The notes below the pieces were generated by a model. It saw only the letters and a list, made by a program, of their open reading frames with translations. It was not told the DNA's origin and searched no databases. A stretch of DNA of 59,899 bases from contig JAIYDS010000085.1 of NCBI GenBank assembly GCA_027487385.1, positions 1-59,899 on the forward strand. Reading direction: 5' to 3'. Every line of letters starts with the position of its first letter. Position 1 is the stretch's first letter. Shown here in pieces: positions 1 through 9,190 of the stretch. The stretch is from Acetobacteraceae bacterium (lineage in GTDB: Bacteria > Pseudomonadota > Alphaproteobacteria > Acetobacterales > Acetobacteraceae). The position numbers and the translations under genes are program-made.

Positions 1-53
1 CGCACCACCGCCGAACCGATGAAGCCAAAGCCGCCCGTGATAAGAAGTGTCAA
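1..53 (-). CDS. NAD-dependent nucleotide-sugar epimerase/dehydratase, N-terminal fragment
   Basis: Only the first 17 codons lie in the window; the gene runs off the left edge. The translation carries the glycine-rich Rossmann motif TGGFGFIGS, which opens extended SDR enzymes such as dTDP-glucose 4,6-dehydratase (RfbB) and UDP-glucose epimerases. The start appears to be TTG at 53-51, with a GGAGG ribosome-binding site at 62-58 on the same strand. The ATG 10 codons upstream-like position is not usable because that frame hits TGA at once. It is divergent from the glycosyltransferase pairs to the right. With so little sequence the exact activity is unknown; a sugar-nucleotide role fits the rest of the locus. 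Confidence 0.6.
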   Translation of the reverse strand, partial: MTLLITGGFGFIGSAVV

Positions 54-445
54 GAAGCCTCCATGCGCTCTGCCGCAAGATCAGCGCGGCCGTTAGATGC
101 AATCGGCGGCAAGGTCAAGCAAAGACGCTCTCCGCGGGAACAGGATCCCTCTCCACGGAAGAACCGGTCGAGCTAAGAACAGGCGCGGGAAGCGCAACAG
201 GTTCAGCGATGCGAAGATCATCAGGAATTCGCCAGATGTTGAGGCGCTGAGCGGATGAATGCGGCGGGAGCAGGCCATCCCGAGGGCTGGCGGCCTGGGA
301 TGCCGGACGGGCAAAAAACCCTGGCTGACGCAAGCACCGGGGCATGGGGCCCGAGCGCCGGGAGCAGCGATCAGCAGAGGGCCCGGCTGGACAAACCCCC
401 GGCTCGGGGCGAGTGTCCGGTCGCACACCGGCGAGGAATTCGACG
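54..445. other. Divergent intergenic region, no gene seen
   Basis: This stretch lies between the leftward epimerase start and the rightward gene at 446. Several open frames cross it on both strands, but none has a recognisable domain or ribosome-binding site, and they look like high-G+C shadows. It should hold the promoters for both directions; I could not pick out convincing -35/-10 boxes. Confidence 0.4.
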
Positions 446-2017
446 ATGCCAAGCGCGACGATCTGGCCCGATCCCGAGCCCACTGCCGAGAGCGAAGTGG
501 GGAACGACCAGACTGCCTCTCCGAGCCTGCCGATGATCCTGGTGCCCGCGGCCGATCTCGCCGCGCTGCGCATCTTCTGGCCCACGAGCCTGCCCTTGGT
601 CCCGCTCGAAGAAGCGCCGCATGGCTTCGTGCTGGACCAGGGCGAGGGCCCGCAAGCCCTGGCCAGCCCCCCTGCCCTGCTTCTTGCCCTGCTGGCCGCC
701 TCGCCCGCCGGCCTTGCGCTGATGGAACGCTTCGGCCACTGGGTCGCAGAGCGCACCGCCGAGCGGCCGCCCCCGCCGCGGCTTGTGAGGGATCCTGCCG
801 ATTTGACACCGGCGCTGGCTGGGCTGGCCGAGGTGGCGATGGTGAAGCTGGGCGCCCAGGCGGGGCTGGCCGTCTCCGCGCTGCGCAGCCTCGCCGAACT
901 CCGCCGGGTGCGGGAAGACCAGCAGCAGCGGCTCACCGCGCTCGAGGACTTCGTCACCGCCAGCCACCGCCAGCCGCATGAGCTTGCCTTCAACGAGGCG
1001 CGGGATCCGGGTGCGGCGCAGCTCGAACTGGGCGGGCGAGACGGACCTCAGCGCATCAGCCAGTTGCTCCCGGTGGCAAGCCTCGGGGTCTCGGCCATTG
1101 CGCTGCATCTGGGGCAGCCTGCCCTCACCGACATCGCCGAGCTGAAGGTCACGCTGGAAAGCGTCGAGGACGGGATGGAGCACGCCACCTGGCATGTGCC
1201 GCCGGAATTGCACGGCGCGGGCTGGATCATCCTGGGTCTCGAGCGCGGGATTGCGGGGCTGCGGCGCACGCTGCGCCTGGTGCTGCGGGTGCCGGCCTTC
1301 CAGGGGACCGCCTTGCTCAGCCTGGGCGGGCCGCAACCGCTGCCGATGTTCCGCGTCTGCGATGCTGCGGGCGCACCGGTGGCCCCGGCCAGCCTCGCGC
1401 TGCAGGTCTGGATCGGCCTGCCCGGCGTGCCGCCCCCGGCAGATGCGGTGGACCGCCTGCCGGAAGGCGTCAGCCCGCCGGCGCCCATGGCCGCACCGCC
1501 ACTCTTGGCCGTGCCAGCCCCCCCACCGCCAGCCCCCCCACCGCCTGCCCCCCCCACGGCCGAGGGGCCCCGCCTCGGAACAGGCGTGCAATTCGCCCAG
1601 GTCCGGCTGGACGAGTTGCATGAAGACCCGAGCTACCGCCACCTCGACCTCTCGGTGCTCGGCTTGGGCACCGGGCCGCACGACTGGCCGCATGTGAAGT
1701 TCAAGGTCTCCGAGATGCGGGGCATCCACGCGCTGGAATTCCGCCGCGGCGCCGGCTGGCCCGAGATGTTCGAGGAATTCCCCGAGGCCGAGGTGGACGC
1801 CTTCAGCGAAGTCTGGCGTCTGCGCGACATCAGCCGTGCGGAGCCGGTGTTGGAGAGCCTGCCCGCCACAGCCGATCGCGCGCTGCTGCGATCCCTGCTG
1901 GAGGTGCTTCCCGAGTTGATCGAGACGCTCGGCGTCCAGGGGGATCTCACGCCAGAGGCCGCCATCGCCTGGCGCGATGCCGTCTTCCGCAAGACCCGCT
2001 CGCCATCGCCCGGCTGA
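446..2017 (+). CDS. Uncharacterised protein paired with a GT2-GT4 glycosyltransferase (copy 1)
   Basis: A 523-aa protein of unknown function, soluble in appearance, with no signal peptide or membrane segment. I start it at ATG 446, preceded by GAGG with 9-base spacing, rather than at an in-frame ATG 102 bases upstream. It has three parts: an N-terminal half with charged helices, a central beta-rich region, and a proline/alanine-rich linker (DNA about 1500-1560). A conserved C-terminal block of about 140 residues follows, including PHVKFKVSEMRG and ALEFRRGAGWPEMF. That block is closely matched in the protein at 4722-6575, so the two are paralogues. From memory it resembles the Acetobacteraceae family DUF6212; this was not checked. 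The following glycosyltransferase starts 5 bases after its stop, so they are co-transcribed. A role in handling or presenting the glycan product is inference. Confidence 0.75.
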   Translation: MPSATIWPDPEPTAESEVGNDQTASPSLPMILVPAADLAALRIFWPTSLPLVPLEEAPHGFVLDQGEGPQALASPPALLLALLAASPAGLALMERFGHWVAERTAERPPPPRLVRDPADLTPALAGLAEVAMVKLGAQAGLAVSALRSLAELRRVREDQQQRLTALEDFVTASHRQPHELAFNEARDPGAAQLELGGRDGPQRISQLLPVASLGVSAIALHLGQPALTDIAELKVTLESVEDGMEHATWHVPPELHGAGWIILGLERGIAGLRRTLRLVLRVPAFQGTALLSLGGPQPLPMFRVCDAAGAPVAPASLALQVWIGLPGVPPPADAVDRLPEGVSPPAPMAAPPLLAVPAPPPPAPPPPAPPTAEGPRLGTGVQFAQVRLDELHEDPSYRHLDLSVLGLGTGPHDWPHVKFKVSEMRGIHALEFRRGAGWPEMFEEFPEAEVDAFSEVWRLRDISRAEPVLESLPATADRALLRSLLEVLPELIETLGVQGDLTPEAAIAWRDAVFRKTRSPSPG

Positions 2018-2022
2018 TTGTC

Positions 2023-4587
2023 ATGGACGGCCATGCCCCCCGGATCGCCGCGATCATCCCGGCCTGGCGCCAGCCCGCCTTGCTCGCCGAAGCGATCATC
2101 TCGGTTCTCCGGCAGGAGGCGGCAGCCCGCGCCGCAGCCATCATCGTCGATGATGGCTGCGACTTCCCGGAGACACGGGAGACCGCCTTGAGCTTCGCGC
2201 GGGCGCATCCCGGCCGCGTCCATTACTTTCGGCGGCGCAATGGCGGGCTGAGCGCTGCCCGCAACACGGGCATCGCCTTCGCCCTGGCCGCCTGGCCGGA
2301 GCTCGAGGCGGTGATGTTCCTCGATGCCGACAACCGCATCCAGCCCGGGCTGCTGGCCCGCGCGCTGGACGCGCTGGCCGCGGCGCCGCCCGAGACCGGC
2401 TGGATCTATCCCGATATCGACATGCTGGGCCTCGCCGAGAACTGGTCCATGCGCGGCCCCTTCTCGCTCCTCGTGCTGCTGCGGACGAATTTCTGCGATG
2501 CCGGCAGCGTCGTCCGCGCCGATCTGCTGCGGCGCGGCTTCCGCTTCGACGAGAGCCTGAGGGACGGCTTCGAGGATTGGGATTTCTGGCTCCAGGCGGC
2601 CGAAGCTGGCTTTGTCGGGCAGCATCTGCCCCGCGCCGGCTTCCAGTATCGGCGCCGGGGCGAGAGCATGAGCATCGCCGCCAATCGTCGGCGCGACGTG
2701 ATCCTGGCGCAGATGAACCGCAAGCGGCGGGCGCTGTTGCGGCCGCCGAGCCTGCTGGCGATCGAGGCGCGGGAAGCGCCGCGCTTCGCCATCCTCTCGC
2801 AACCCGGCCTGGGGGCCCGGCTCACGAGCCTGCCCATCGAAGCTGGCGAGCGCCTTGCGGCGGAGGCGCTCGCCGCACGCATCCAGGACGCGCGGCGGCA
2901 GCCTGCGGTGGTGCACGTGCCGCCCTTCCTCTGCTTCGTCAGCGAAGCGGTGCTGGCCGCGCTCGAATCCGCTCTGGTGCTGCCCGCCCTCTTCTGGCTC
3001 CTGCAGCGAAGGCTGCGCCACGCTCAAGGCTTCGCGCTCTTTCTGCGGGCCGGCAAAGGGCCGGAGCTGCGGCTGGAGCCGGGCGCGGCCGCCGGGCTCG
3101 AAGCCGCGGCGCTGATCGCCCTTCCCGCCTGCGACCCGGCCTGGGGGACCGAGCCGGCCCTGGCCGGCCGCGCCGCCGCCCCCGCGCTTCCCGCGGGCTG
3201 GAACGCCGTGACCCTCACCCTGCCGCCGCCAGCCGGACCGCTCGACACCGTGGCGCTGGCGCTGGCGCGCGGCTTCCTCCAGCTTTTTCTGGCCCCGCGG
3301 GAGGCCCCGCTGCCCGCGGATTGGCGCGCGGATGGCCGGCTGCCGCGTCACGACCTGCTGGCGATCTACGACGCGGTGGCTGGCCTCGGCCCGCCGCTGC
3401 CCATCTCCCGCCGCCCGGGTGAGCGGCGGGAGGTGGGTTTCCTGGTGCCGCTGCACAGCTTCGGCGGCGTGGAAAAGGTGATCGCCAACCAGGCGCGGGT
3501 GCTGCGCGCGGCCGGGTATCGCCCGCATCTCTTCGTTTCGGGGGGCGATTCCATCACCCTCACGCCCGAGACCCGCACGGCCTTCCAGAGCGCCACGCTG
3601 ATGGACTGCCCGGATTTCGACGCCTGCGTGGACCGCTACGAGTATTTCGGCACGGCGATGAGCGGCTTCGAGCGGCTGAACCCGCCGGATGCACGGCAGG
3701 ATGTGATCGGCCTGCTCGGCATGATGGATGTGGTGATCAACACGCATTCGCTGGGCGGCCACGGGATTGCCGCGCAGCTGCGCAGCCTCGGCGTCACCAT
3801 GATGATGGGCCTGCACCTGGTGGAGCGCTCGCCGCTCGGCGCGCCGGAGGGCAATGCCCACATGGCCCTGGCCTATGAGCAGGCCTATGATCACATCCTC
3901 GTCATTTCCCGAGCTCTCTGGGAGTGGGCGCGCGGCTTCGGCATCCCCGAGCAAAAGCTGGTCCTGCTGCCCAACGCGCCCTCCTACCCCGATCGCGATC
4001 CGGAGGCTGCGATCTGCCGCAGGCGCGCGGCGCGGCCGCCCGGCCCGCTCCGCGTGCTCTTCCTGGGCCGGCTCGACTGGCAAAAGGGAGTGGACCGGCT
4101 GAACGCCATCATCCGCGCCACGCGCCGGCGGGGCGTGGAATGGCGCGTGATCGGCCGGCGCGTGGTGATGGAAGCCGGGCCGCATGCTGATGAGACCGGT
4201 TTGCCGATCGAGCCGCCGCTGCATGATCCGGCCGCGCTCGACGCCGCCTATGACTGGGCGGATGTGCTGGTCCTTCCCTCCCGTTTCGAGGGCGTGCCGC
4301 TCACCCTGTTGGAGGCGCGCCGTCGGGGCTGCATCGTGATCGCCACACGCGTGGGCGCCGTCGCGGAGGCTGTGACGGAGGGCGAGGGCGCCTGGCTGAT
4401 CGAGCCCACGGAGGGGGAAGCCGCGATCATCAGCGGGTTCGTCGCCCGGCTGCTGGAGTTGGCCGCCGATCCGGCGCTTCGGGCGCACCAGGCGGAGTTG
4501 GCGGCCCGCGCCCCCCGCGCGCGCTGGGAGGAGAGCATGGCGCCGCTCCTCGCCCTGCTGCCGCCCATCGGCGCGGCCAAGGGCTGA
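2023..4587 (+). CDS. Two-domain glycosyltransferase, GT2 + GT4 (copy 1)
   Basis: An 854-aa bifunctional glycosyltransferase. Residues about 7-240 form a GT-A (family 2) domain: IIPAWRQPALLAEAI opens it, the DAD metal-binding triad is at residues 101-103, and a DGFEDWDFW acceptor-side motif lies near 183. A variable middle section is followed by a GT-B (family 4) domain from about residue 465. That domain has a glycine-rich start (FGGVEKV), the hinge motif VLFLGRLDWQKG, and the nucleotide-sugar-binding segment LPSRFEGVPLTLLEA. Two catalytic domains in one chain suggest that it adds two sugars in turn during polysaccharide or O-antigen assembly on the cytoplasmic side. It follows the gene at 446 directly. 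The start has only a weak ribosome-binding site, consistent with translational coupling. Sugar specificities cannot be read from the sequence. Confidence 0.9.
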   Translation: MDGHAPRIAAIIPAWRQPALLAEAIISVLRQEAAARAAAIIVDDGCDFPETRETALSFARAHPGRVHYFRRRNGGLSAARNTGIAFALAAWPELEAVMFLDADNRIQPGLLARALDALAAAPPETGWIYPDIDMLGLAENWSMRGPFSLLVLLRTNFCDAGSVVRADLLRRGFRFDESLRDGFEDWDFWLQAAEAGFVGQHLPRAGFQYRRRGESMSIAANRRRDVILAQMNRKRRALLRPPSLLAIEAREAPRFAILSQPGLGARLTSLPIEAGERLAAEALAARIQDARRQPAVVHVPPFLCFVSEAVLAALESALVLPALFWLLQRRLRHAQGFALFLRAGKGPELRLEPGAAAGLEAAALIALPACDPAWGTEPALAGRAAAPALPAGWNAVTLTLPPPAGPLDTVALALARGFLQLFLAPREAPLPADWRADGRLPRHDLLAIYDAVAGLGPPLPISRRPGERREVGFLVPLHSFGGVEKVIANQARVLRAAGYRPHLFVSGGDSITLTPETRTAFQSATLMDCPDFDACVDRYEYFGTAMSGFERLNPPDARQDVIGLLGMMDVVINTHSLGGHGIAAQLRSLGVTMMMGLHLVERSPLGAPEGNAHMALAYEQAYDHILVISRALWEWARGFGIPEQKLVLLPNAPSYPDRDPEAAICRRRAARPPGPLRVLFLGRLDWQKGVDRLNAIIRATRRRGVEWRVIGRRVVMEAGPHADETGLPIEPPLHDPAALDAAYDWADVLVLPSRFEGVPLTLLEARRRGCIVIATRVGAVAEAVTEGEGAWLIEPTEGEAAIISGFVARLLELAADPALRAHQAELAARAPRARWEESMAPLLALLPPIGAAKG

Positions 4588-4721
4588 ACCATGCGCCTGA
4601 ACACCAGCGCGCGCATGGCACCAGCCTGGCGATGGGCGAGGCTTGCCGCTGCCGGCCCGACAGACCATAGCGAGACGGAAAAGGCCGTGCCGGGGCTGTG
4701 ATGCAGGAGGCAAGTCAGCAC

Positions 4722-6575
4722 ATGTTCGCGGCGCTTTGGACGGGGATGCCCAAGCTGCTGGTCAGCGTTGCCGTGACCGGCGCCGAGCCGGCCGGCTTGC
4801 CCGGAATTCCACTGCTGCGCGTGAACCTGGCCGGAGACCGCCCGCCCGAGGCCGGGGGGCAGGCACGGCCACCCTCCGATGTGCTGCTGGCCGTGGTGGC
4901 CTCGGAGGCTGAAGCGGCGCGGCTGCGCGAATGGTTCGATGAGGCGGGAGAGGCCATGCCGGCCATCCACCAGGCGCCCCAGATGTCCGCCGCCCTGCCC
5001 GCCTTGCTGCAGGCGCTCCAATCCCTGGCCGAGGGCGCCGTGCGGCGCGAGGCGGCGCTGCGCGGGGCGCTGGTCGCGGCCCGCCAGGAAGCCGAAGACA
5101 CGCGCGAGGTGCTGCGCGACCTGCAGAACCGCGCCATCGGCGAGCTCGGACCGGATGTCCGGCGGCTGCAGCTGGAGCGCACGCCCCTCGGCCCCGATGC
5201 CGAGCGCGCGCTGTCTGGCCGCTTTGCGCTCGACATCACGACCAGCGCCGCGCTCTCCGGCATTGCCGCCCTGGCCTTGCACCCGGCCGGCCATCGCATG
5301 TCGCCGGAGGAGCGGCTGACCGTCCAGCTGATCGGCGCCGAGAGCGGTGACATTTTCGGAGAATGGTCCGTGCCGGGCGCGGCCCTGCCCCAAGGCGGCT
5401 GGCTGCATCTCGACTGCCCGCTGCCGCTGCCGCGCATCCGCGAGACGGCGCAGCTCCGCCTCTCCGGCGCGCTGGGGGCGGGCAGCCGCCTCGCCCTCTC
5501 CGAGGCCGAGTTCGAGACCGAGACGGGCGAGATCGAGACGAGCATCGCCTTTCGCATCTACACGGCCCAGACGGTGCAGCACGTCCCCTCCCCCCATTGG
5601 CGGGCGGGCGGCGTCGCCTGGCCAGGTGTGCGGGCCCAGGCGCTGCCCATTGCGGTGCTTCAAGATGCGCGGCTTCTCGCCGGCGACGCGCCGGAGGCGG
5701 AGGGGAGCCTGCCGCTGCGGCTTCGCGTCACGGGCGGCGCGAGCCTCCTGATCCTTTTGCCGGGCGTGGCACTCACGGGCATCAGCGAGGTGCTGGCCCG
5801 GCTGCGCTGCACGGGGGGTGACGCCGGGCAGCTTCGCGCCAGCCTCGCCCTTCTCCCCGGCGCCCTTCCCGTGCCGGAGGAGCCTGATGCGGCGCTCGCG
5901 GCGGCGACACTCTGGTCCGCGCATGCCGTGCCTGAACCCGTGGAGGCACTGCTGCGCCTGCCCTTGGCGGGCGCCGTGGCAGGGGCCGCACATCTGCTCA
6001 TCGCGCTGCGGCACCTCGGCACTGATCCCTTGGATTTCACTTCGGCCGAGTTGGATGGCGTGCACCTCATCCCCGTCGGCGACACGCCCGGGCCGGACCC
6101 ACGCACCCTGTTCGGGACCGCTCCGCCGGACCAGGCATCCAGGGTGGAATTCGCCCGGCTGCGACTGGATGAGGTCTACCAGGATGCAAGTTATCGGCAT
6201 CTCGACCTCTCGATCGAGCAGCTGCGGGCCGGCGCTGCCATCTGGCCGCATGTGAAATTCAAGCTGTCGGAGATGCGCGGTGTCCAGGCGCTGGAATTCC
6301 GCCGCGGCCCCGGCTGGCCCGAGATGTTCCGCCGCTTCCCGGACGCCAAGCGGGATGCCTATGGCGAAGTCTGGCGCCTGGGCGACCTCACTCGCGCGCC
6401 ATCCCTGATCGCGGCCTTGGCCGAGGAGGAGGACCGGCTGCTGCTGACGACCGTGGTGGGGCTCCTGCCGCATCTGGTGCAGACGCTGACCACCCACGGC
6501 GCCCTGACGCCGGAAGCGGCGGCCAGTTGGCGTCTGACCCGGTCCGCGCCGCCCCAGGGAGGCGCCGATGGCTGA
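4722..6575 (+). CDS. Uncharacterised protein paired with a GT2-GT4 glycosyltransferase (copy 2)
   Basis: A 617-aa paralogue of the protein at 446-2017. I prefer ATG 4722 because AGGAGG lies at 4705-4710 upstream; ATG 4701 or GTG 4698 are in frame and possible. The C-terminal 140 residues repeat the block of copy 1, with PHVKFKLSEMRG, ALEFRRGPGWPEMF and GEVWRLGDL. The N-terminal two thirds are more diverged and include a short charged helical stretch (DNA about 5040-5130) and beta-rich segments. No signal peptide or transmembrane helix is evident. Its stop overlaps the start of the next glycosyltransferase by 8 bases, so the two products are made together and may act together. Function unknown; the family name DUF6212 is recalled, not verified. 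Confidence 0.75.
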   Translation: MFAALWTGMPKLLVSVAVTGAEPAGLPGIPLLRVNLAGDRPPEAGGQARPPSDVLLAVVASEAEAARLREWFDEAGEAMPAIHQAPQMSAALPALLQALQSLAEGAVRREAALRGALVAARQEAEDTREVLRDLQNRAIGELGPDVRRLQLERTPLGPDAERALSGRFALDITTSAALSGIAALALHPAGHRMSPEERLTVQLIGAESGDIFGEWSVPGAALPQGGWLHLDCPLPLPRIRETAQLRLSGALGAGSRLALSEAEFETETGEIETSIAFRIYTAQTVQHVPSPHWRAGGVAWPGVRAQALPIAVLQDARLLAGDAPEAEGSLPLRLRVTGGASLLILLPGVALTGISEVLARLRCTGGDAGQLRASLALLPGALPVPEEPDAALAAATLWSAHAVPEPVEALLRLPLAGAVAGAAHLLIALRHLGTDPLDFTSAELDGVHLIPVGDTPGPDPRTLFGTAPPDQASRVEFARLRLDEVYQDASYRHLDLSIEQLRAGAAIWPHVKFKLSEMRGVQALEFRRGPGWPEMFRRFPDAKRDAYGEVWRLGDLTRAPSLIAALAEEEDRLLLTTVVGLLPHLVQTLTTHGALTPEAAASWRLTRSAPPQGGADG

Positions 6576-9123
6576 CCCGCGGCTGGCGATCATCATCCCG
6601 GCCTATCGCCAGCCGGGCCTGCTGGTGGAGGCCATCCACACAGCCCTCGCGCAGCGCGCCGGCTTCGGGCTCGCCGTGGTGGTGGTGAATGACGGCTGCC
6701 CGATGGCGGAGACCCATGCCATCGGCACAGCCTTCGCGTTGGCCGACCGCCGGGTGACCTACCTGCGCAAGCCCAATGGAGGCCTCAGCTCGGCGCGCAA
6801 TGCTGGAGTGGCGCATGCGCTCGCCGCCTGGCCCGGCCTGCGGGCGCTGTATTTCCTCGATGCGGATAACCGCCTGACTCCCACCGCCATGGCGAGCGCC
6901 ATGGCGGTGCTGGAGCAAGGCGGCGCCGACTGGGTCTATCCGAGCATCGACAAATTCGGCATCGCCTGGTCCGGCAACTACGCCGCCCCCTATTCGCGGC
7001 TCGCCCATGTGACCTTCGACAATCTCTGCGAGGCGGGCAGCCTCGTTGCCCGCCATGTCTTCGATGCCGGGCTGCGCTTCGACGAGACGATGAAGGACGG
7101 CTTCGAGGATTGGGACTTCTGGCTCCAAGCCATCGCGCGCGGCTTCGTGGGCCGGAATGATCCCGGCCTCGGCCTCGAATACCGCCAGCGGGCCGAAAGC
7201 ATGGTGGCCGGCTCCAATCGCCGCCGTGCCCGGATCCTCGCCGAGCTGCGCGCGCGGCACGAAGCACTTTTCGCGCCGCGGCAACTCCTCGCCTGGGAGC
7301 ATGCCGAGGCACCGCGCTTTCTTCTCGCGGATGCCGGTTCGGGGAAACTGCGCGGCTTCAGCGACCCGGAGGCTCCCCCGCATCATTGGAGCTGGGCGGA
7401 ATGGGGTGACGCGTTCCAGGCCGAAGCGGCCGAGCCCGAGACCTTCGGCACGCCACCCTTCGCCCTCAGCCTCGGCAGCGGGGCCGAGAGCGAGCTGCGC
7501 CGGCTGAAGCTCTGGCCCGGGCTGCTCTGGCTCGCCGAACGGCTGGCCACACGCCACCGCCTCGTTGCGCTGCATGCGCGGCCCGAGGCCGGGCGGCTCG
7601 GCGTGACGATCGCGCTTCCCGGGCAGCCCGCGCCGGCCGGCGCCCCCTTCGGCCATGCGATGCGCCAGGCCACGCTCCGGGAGGCGGCCGCACGCGGGGA
7701 GGAGATCCCCGCGCGCGACATGGCGCATCTGGTCATCACCGCGCCCTTCACCGGGCCGCTTCCGGCTGATCCTGGCTTGCCCGCACTGCTGGCGGCGGCA
7801 CGCAGCCCGACCAGAGACAAGCCGCGGCGCTGGTTCTGGCGCAGCTCCGCCTACATGCCGCAGCGGCGGCAGCTGCATGTCCATCTGCAGAAGGCGTTGG
7901 GGGCCGCGCCCCTGCTGCCGCGTGGCCCAAGCCCGACCGGCCGGCCGCAGATTGGCTTTGCCTTGCCCATCGTGGCCTTTGGCGGGGTGGAGCGGGTGGC
8001 CATCGCCCTGGCCGGGGTGCTGCGCGCGGCCGGGTGCGACACCCACCTCGTCTTGGTGGGCCCGCCCGAAGCGGAGCTGGCGGAGCAGTTGGTGGCCCAT
8101 TTCGACAGCATCGCCCTGCTGGCCGATCCGGCGATCCCACTGGTCGGCGGGCCGCAGCGCTTCTTCGGCCATGATCTTTCCACCGCCGCCGACCTCCCGC
8201 GGGCTGCGCCGGGTTTGCTGGGCCTCTTCGCCGGCCTCGACGCGGTGATCCTCAGCCACACGGCGACGCTTGCCGCCATGCTGGGGCAGCTGCGCGAATT
8301 GGGCATCCGCACCATCGCACACCTCCACGTGCTCGACCGCAGCCCGCTCGGCCGTGAGGTCGGCCACCCTGCCCTCGCCCTGGCCTTCGAGCACGCATGC
8401 GACCTGCTGATGCCCTGCTCGGAGACGTTGGCGGACTGGCTGCACGGCATGGGCGTCCCACGCGAAAAGCTCGTGGTCCTGCCCAATGCACCGCCGCGCC
8501 CCATGGCCGGCGCGCTGGTTGCTGAGCATCTGGCCCGCCGGGCCGGGCGAGAGGGAGGCCCACTGCGTGTCCTCTTCCTTGGGCGGCTGGACCGGCAGAA
8601 GGGCATTGAGCGGCTCATTGAGCTGGCGCGACAGGCCCAGCCCCTTGGATTGGCCTGGCGAATCATCGGGGGCGAGGTGATCAGCGAGGCAGGCTCAGGC
8701 GGCTGGGCGGCGGAATTCGCGGCGCTGGGGCTCGCGGTGGAGCCACCCTTGCATGAGGATGCAGCGCTGGCCGAGGCATTGACCTGGGCGGATGTGCTGT
8801 TGCTGCCCAGCCGCTGGGAGGGCGCGCCTCTCACCATCCTCGAGGCGCAACGCCTGGGCTGCGTGCCGCTGGCCACACGGCTGGGTGCCGTCCATGAGTT
8901 GGTCCGGGATGGCCAGGACGGGCTTCTGGTGGCCGATGGTCCCGACGGAGCGGTTGCGGCTGCCATGCTGGCGGCGCTGGAAAGCCTGGCCGAAGATCGA
9001 GATCGGCTGCGGCGGCTCTCCATGGCCGCCGCCGAACGCGCCGCCGGCCGAGATTGGGCGCGCCACGCGGCACCCTTGCTGGAACGATTGAGGCGCTGGT
9101 TCCCAGACATGGGGGCTGGCTAA
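6568..9123 (+). CDS. Two-domain glycosyltransferase, GT2 + GT4 (copy 2)
   Basis: An 851-aa paralogue of the enzyme at 2023-4587, with the same order of domains. The GT2 domain starts at AIIIPAYRQPGLLVEAI, has DAD at residues 98-100 and the motif DGFEDWDFWLQA. The GT4 domain begins near residue 455 with FGGVERVAIAL and contains VLFLGRLDRQKG and LPSRWEGAPLTILEA. The start ATG lies inside the end of the preceding gene (8-base overlap), with a GGGAGG-type site just upstream. Conservation is strongest in the two catalytic cores and weak in the middle, so the copies probably differ in acceptor or donor. Expected role: successive sugar transfers in a surface glycan. The stop is followed by a convergent gene. 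Confidence 0.9.
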   Translation: MADPRLAIIIPAYRQPGLLVEAIHTALAQRAGFGLAVVVVNDGCPMAETHAIGTAFALADRRVTYLRKPNGGLSSARNAGVAHALAAWPGLRALYFLDADNRLTPTAMASAMAVLEQGGADWVYPSIDKFGIAWSGNYAAPYSRLAHVTFDNLCEAGSLVARHVFDAGLRFDETMKDGFEDWDFWLQAIARGFVGRNDPGLGLEYRQRAESMVAGSNRRRARILAELRARHEALFAPRQLLAWEHAEAPRFLLADAGSGKLRGFSDPEAPPHHWSWAEWGDAFQAEAAEPETFGTPPFALSLGSGAESELRRLKLWPGLLWLAERLATRHRLVALHARPEAGRLGVTIALPGQPAPAGAPFGHAMRQATLREAAARGEEIPARDMAHLVITAPFTGPLPADPGLPALLAAARSPTRDKPRRWFWRSSAYMPQRRQLHVHLQKALGAAPLLPRGPSPTGRPQIGFALPIVAFGGVERVAIALAGVLRAAGCDTHLVLVGPPEAELAEQLVAHFDSIALLADPAIPLVGGPQRFFGHDLSTAADLPRAAPGLLGLFAGLDAVILSHTATLAAMLGQLRELGIRTIAHLHVLDRSPLGREVGHPALALAFEHACDLLMPCSETLADWLHGMGVPREKLVVLPNAPPRPMAGALVAEHLARRAGREGGPLRVLFLGRLDRQKGIERLIELARQAQPLGLAWRIIGGEVISEAGSGGWAAEFAALGLAVEPPLHEDAALAEALTWADVLLLPSRWEGAPLTILEAQRLGCVPLATRLGAVHELVRDGQDGLLVADGPDGAVAAAMLAALESLAEDRDRLRRLSMAAAERAAGRDWARHAAPLLERLRRWFPDMGAG

Positions 9124-9142
9124 AGAGAGGCGGCAGCGCGTT

Positions 9143-9161
9143 GAGTTCGGACGTGGAACTC
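9143..9161. terminator. Possible hairpin between convergent genes
   Basis: GAGTTC at 9143-9148 can pair with GAACTC at 9156-9161 across a 7-base loop, and an overlapping alternative (ACGTGG 9151-9156 with CCACGT 9163-9168) competes with it. The site lies between the convergent stops at 9123 and 9191. There is no T-tract, so the terminator call is weak. Confidence 0.25.
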
Positions 9162-9190
9162 GCCACGTGGTGGTTAGGGGAAGCTACAGT

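Noticed and set aside
1633-4713. A 1026-codon minus-strand open frame across the first glycosyltransferase pair
   Set aside because: The plus-strand frames carry canonical GT2 and GT4 motifs; the antisense product is low-complexity and histidine/arginine-rich.
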